From contig NC_090178.1 of assembly GCF_024679245.1 (NCBI RefSeq), positions 17,355,213 through 17,419,212 of the forward strand: a stretch of 64,000 nt of DNA. Direction: 5' to 3'. A model generated the notes under the pieces. That model made no database searches, was not told the origin of the DNA, and saw nothing but the letters and a program-made list of their open reading frames with translations. The first letter of the stretch is position 1; the number at the start of each line of letters is the position of its first letter. Of this stretch, positions 61,155 to 64,000 are shown piece after piece. The stretch is from Pseudorasbora parva. Taxonomy: Eukaryota > Chordata > Actinopteri > Cypriniformes > Gobionidae. A program made the translations under genes and the position numbers.

Positions 61155-62163
61155 TAAGGGGTTAGTTAGCCCCAAAATGAAATTGATGTCATTAAGGACT
61201 CACCCTAATGTTGTTCCACACCCGTTCATCTTCGGAACACAGATATTTTATATTTAGTCCGAGAGCGTATCTAAGTATAAGCACTACTGTCCATGTCCAG
61301 AAAGAGAATAAAAACATCATCAAAGTAGTCCACATGTGATATTAGTTAGTTAATTAGAATCTCTTGAATCATCGAACATATTTTGGTCCAAAAATAGCAA
61401 AAACTACGACTTTATTCAGCATTGTCTACTCTTCCGTGTTTGTTTTCAAACCTCAAATAAAGATTCAAATGGTCATAAATCAGCGTATTGTTTTATGATT
61501 CGGAACGCGTGTCAAACTGCCAAACTACTGTAATCACGTGACAATTGCGATCCGAATCATGAATCAATACGCTGAATCACAACCGTTTGAATCTTTATTG
61601 GAGGACTGAAAGCCATATGCTGAATAAAGTCGTAGTTTTTGTGATTTTTGGACCAAATAAAGATTCAAACGGTCATGAATCAGCTTATTGATTCATGATT
61701 CGGATCACCACTGTCATGTGATTTCAGCAGTTTGGCAGTTTGACACGCGATCCGAATCATGAATCAATATGGTGATTGATAACCATTTGAGAAAGGGAAG
61801 ACAATGCTGAATAAAGTCATAGTTTTTTTTAAATTTTTGGACCAAAATGTATTTTCGATGCTTCAAGAGATTCTAACTAACTGAACTAATTAACTAATTC
61901 TATCTAATTCTAATTAACTGAACAAGAGATTTGAATTAAATTAACTGTCAACTTATGTCTCATATGGACTACGTTAAAGATGTGTTTATTAGCTTTCTGG
62001 ACATGGACAGTATAGTGTGCATACACTTCCAAACGCTCTCAGACTAAATTTAAAATATCTTAAACTGTGTTCTGAAGATGAACGGAGGTCTTACGGGTGT
62101 GGAACGACATTAGGGTGAGTCATTAATGACAAGAATTTCATTTTTGGGTGAACTAACCCTTTA
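61155..62163. mobile_element. Fold-back MITE, GGGTTAGTTCACCC family (copy 4)
   Basis: Starts TTAAGGGGTTAGTTAGCCCC and ends GGGTGAACTAACCCTTTAA. The core hairpin is present more than once (AAAGATTCAAATGGTCATAA near 61459 and AAAGATTCAAACGGTCATGA near 61659), so the core has been tandemly duplicated. One CACGTG is at 61535-61540 and a decayed CATGTG is at 61715-61720. Confidence 0.87.
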
Positions 62164-62689
62164 AGCAAGGTTCACACTGTGCAATTTTGGCCACGAATCC
62201 TTAAAGATTCCTCTGACAAACTTTTGATTGCTAGTTTGACATGTTCGCCGACAGCAGATTAATAACCATTGCGATTAAATTTGACCTCAGATATTTTGAG
62301 CCTCAATCCTGCAGTGTGGCTTCTCCTACGACAACTGTCAAATCAAAAACCAACAGGAGCGCAGAACCTGCTGATGCCATTTGTGAGACATACCACCACT
62401 TGCTCAACTTGGTTTCTTTTTTCCCGTTTGTTTTATTTTAGAGAAAAGCCTTGATCAAAATTTACGCTGAAGTTTGTTTTTGTTTGCTGCACACCAGACA
62501 CTGATGTGTCACGGATTGATTGAGAATGATTTGAGATTGATCCATGAGCTTCAATGGAAACAAGAACATCTGACCATCTGTAGAAAGGAGGCACATGATG
62601 AATTACATTTTAAATTACATTTCAAACCCCAGATTTTTCTCAGACAGTGGACTCCACTGTATGCAAATTTGTATACAGTAACCTTTGAT
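62164..62689. other. Gene-less sequence
   Basis: No feature is recognised; short overlapping frames only. Confidence 0.35.
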
Positions 62690-63105
62690 TACTTGGGGTC
62701 AACTAGTATTTAATTTTTAAAAAAGTTTTTTTAATACTTTTATTTACCAATTAAATAGACCAAATGTGGGACATTTATGCTGTAACAAAAATTTATATTT
62801 TATTTTAAATTAATATTTGCTTTTGAACTTTTTATTAATCAAAAAATACCAAATATGCTGGTCCTATTAAAAAGTAAAATATCCTATTAAGGCAGCAAAA
62901 CTTTTTTAATAGGATCATGTAAGACTAAAGACACTAAAGGATATCCATCACCAGAATAAATTATATTTTTAAATGTATTCAAATAGAAAACAGTTGTTTT
63001 AAATTGTAATAATTCACATTTTGATTATAAAATGCAGTCTTAGTGAGCATAAGAGACTACTTTCAAAAGCACTAAAATGTGACCCCATACTTTTAGGTAT
63101 TGTAT
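62690..63105. repeat. CAAAAGTTTGGGG-type dispersed repeat, decayed
   Basis: TTGGGGTCAACTAGTATTTA at the left and AGTGAGCATAAGAGACTACT, then TGTGACCCCATACTTTTAGG, at the right match the family's two ends. Confidence 0.65.
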
Positions 63106-63869
63106 ATGACAGAATATGGAAATCTGGTAATGCTGTTCAACTTTTTCAAATGTGAATTCTGCGTTATGCAACACAGTTTACACCAACCATTCTGAGAGAC
63201 AGTAAATAATCTAAAATTCCGACATTGGATCAGGTTTCTTTACTATAAATAAATCTTACAAATACGCAGCTTAATACATCGTCTACAATTGCAGGTTTTA
63301 GTGAAATACACAAGATTGAAGCATTAAGTATTCCTAAACCCACTGAACCCTAACAGGGGTGAAAGCTAAATGCCAGCAGTACAGCATACGAGTCCCCTAA
63401 AATTCTGGGAGTCTCTCTCTCTTCCCTGGCCACGGCTCTTTGTTTACTTTCACTCTCCTTTAGCTAGCTCTGTTGGAGCGAGGAGTGAATGGTTGAGGTA
63501 TTGTCTCTTCCTCATGACCCTAGGTGACCTCATTCACAACCCTCAAAAACACCATCTGCATGATCCAACAGTCAGGGGCCAAAGGAGGGTGGGAGAAGAG
63601 GTGGAAAGGTGACAAGAGCTGCGTGATGTAAGAAACTAAAACCAGTCAAAGAGGATGGAAACGGATGAATGATAGCCTGGTGACTGATTGGTTTTGAACA
63701 GACAGCTACAGAGATGCATTTCTTTAGCCTCTATAGTGTTTTATCAACAATATATAGTTTATATTTAAATTTATAGACTATACCGCGACTAAATAAAATC
63801 ATATTTTACTTAATTTAGAGACCAATTTTACCCTTATAAATAAGCATGGTGATGATATCAGATGGTAAA
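63106..63869. other. Gene-less sequence
   Basis: No repeat or coding signal is recognised. Confidence 0.35.
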
Positions 63870-63972
63870 AAGCTGTATACTTACGTTTGTGCAATGGAAA
63901 GGTTCCACTGATGTTGAAGGTTCTTCATGGAACCATTGATATTAATAAAGAACCTTTATTTTTAAGAGTGAC
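63870..63972. repeat. Short dispersed fish repeat
   Basis: AAGGTTCTTCATGGAACCAT and AATAAAGAACCTTTATTTTT form an imperfect fold-back seen commonly in fish DNA. Non-coding. Confidence 0.55.
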
Positions 63973-64000
63973 CATGTGCATTTACGTTTTAGCATGTATA

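Overview
This window looks like intergenic or intronic DNA from a teleost fish. A carp-family (cypriniform) species is the best guess. The reasons are the AT-rich background, long (TA)n, (CA/TG)n, (GA)n and (TAC)n microsatellites, and a dense mix of repeat types typical of fish genomes: a Tc1/mariner element, an L2/CR1-type LINE, a DIRS-type tyrosine-recombinase retrotransposon, and many short non-autonomous DNA transposons (MITEs) with inverted ends. No bacterial-style operon, CRISPR array, rRNA or convincing tRNA is visible. The species call is an inference from repeat content, not from a gene.

Layout. 0-4 kb: a possible single small exon (260-317), a MITE (1711-2080) and a complete Tc1-like transposon with an intact transposase frame sitting in a (TA)n tract (2333-3952). 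4-8 kb: mostly single-copy sequence with no recognisable gene. 8-13.4 kb: a fold-back MITE (8168-8824), a (GA)n tract, a dispersed repeat split by a TTAA-flanked MITE (12278-12595), and an internally deleted Tc1-like derivative (12711-13416). 16.4-20.1 kb: a MITE bounded by (TG)n, a long (TAC)n higher-order array, and a 5'-truncated LINE with a reverse-transcriptase frame broken by one nonsense codon. 20-25 kb: AT-rich and single-copy sequence plus a hairpin MITE (24221-24535). 25058-30166: a DIRS element with nearly identical inverted terminal repeats, an internal complementary region, a damaged gag, an intact reverse-transcriptase frame, and damaged RNase H and tyrosine-recombinase regions. 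31-39 kb: a repeat carrying a RecQ-helicase-like fragment (second copy at 48.5 kb), fold-back MITEs, and a MITE inserted exactly into another MITE (37062-37456). 39.6-43.3 kb: an old direct tandem duplication whose second copy lacks about 830 bp. 48.5-51.3 kb: nested repeats, including a fold-back element split by other insertions. 52.8-64 kb: more MITE copies, two long (CA)n tracts, and a hAT-type element with a clear 8-bp target duplication that hosts a Harbinger-like insertion (59423-60577).

There is no host gene set here that works together; the story is layered transposition. The most informative items are the DIRS element with its complete circle-junction architecture, the open Tc1 transposase, the paired RecQ-fragment repeats, the tandem duplication, and several nested insertions whose order can be read directly. 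Repeat families are described by structure; exact database family names were not assigned because no search could be run.
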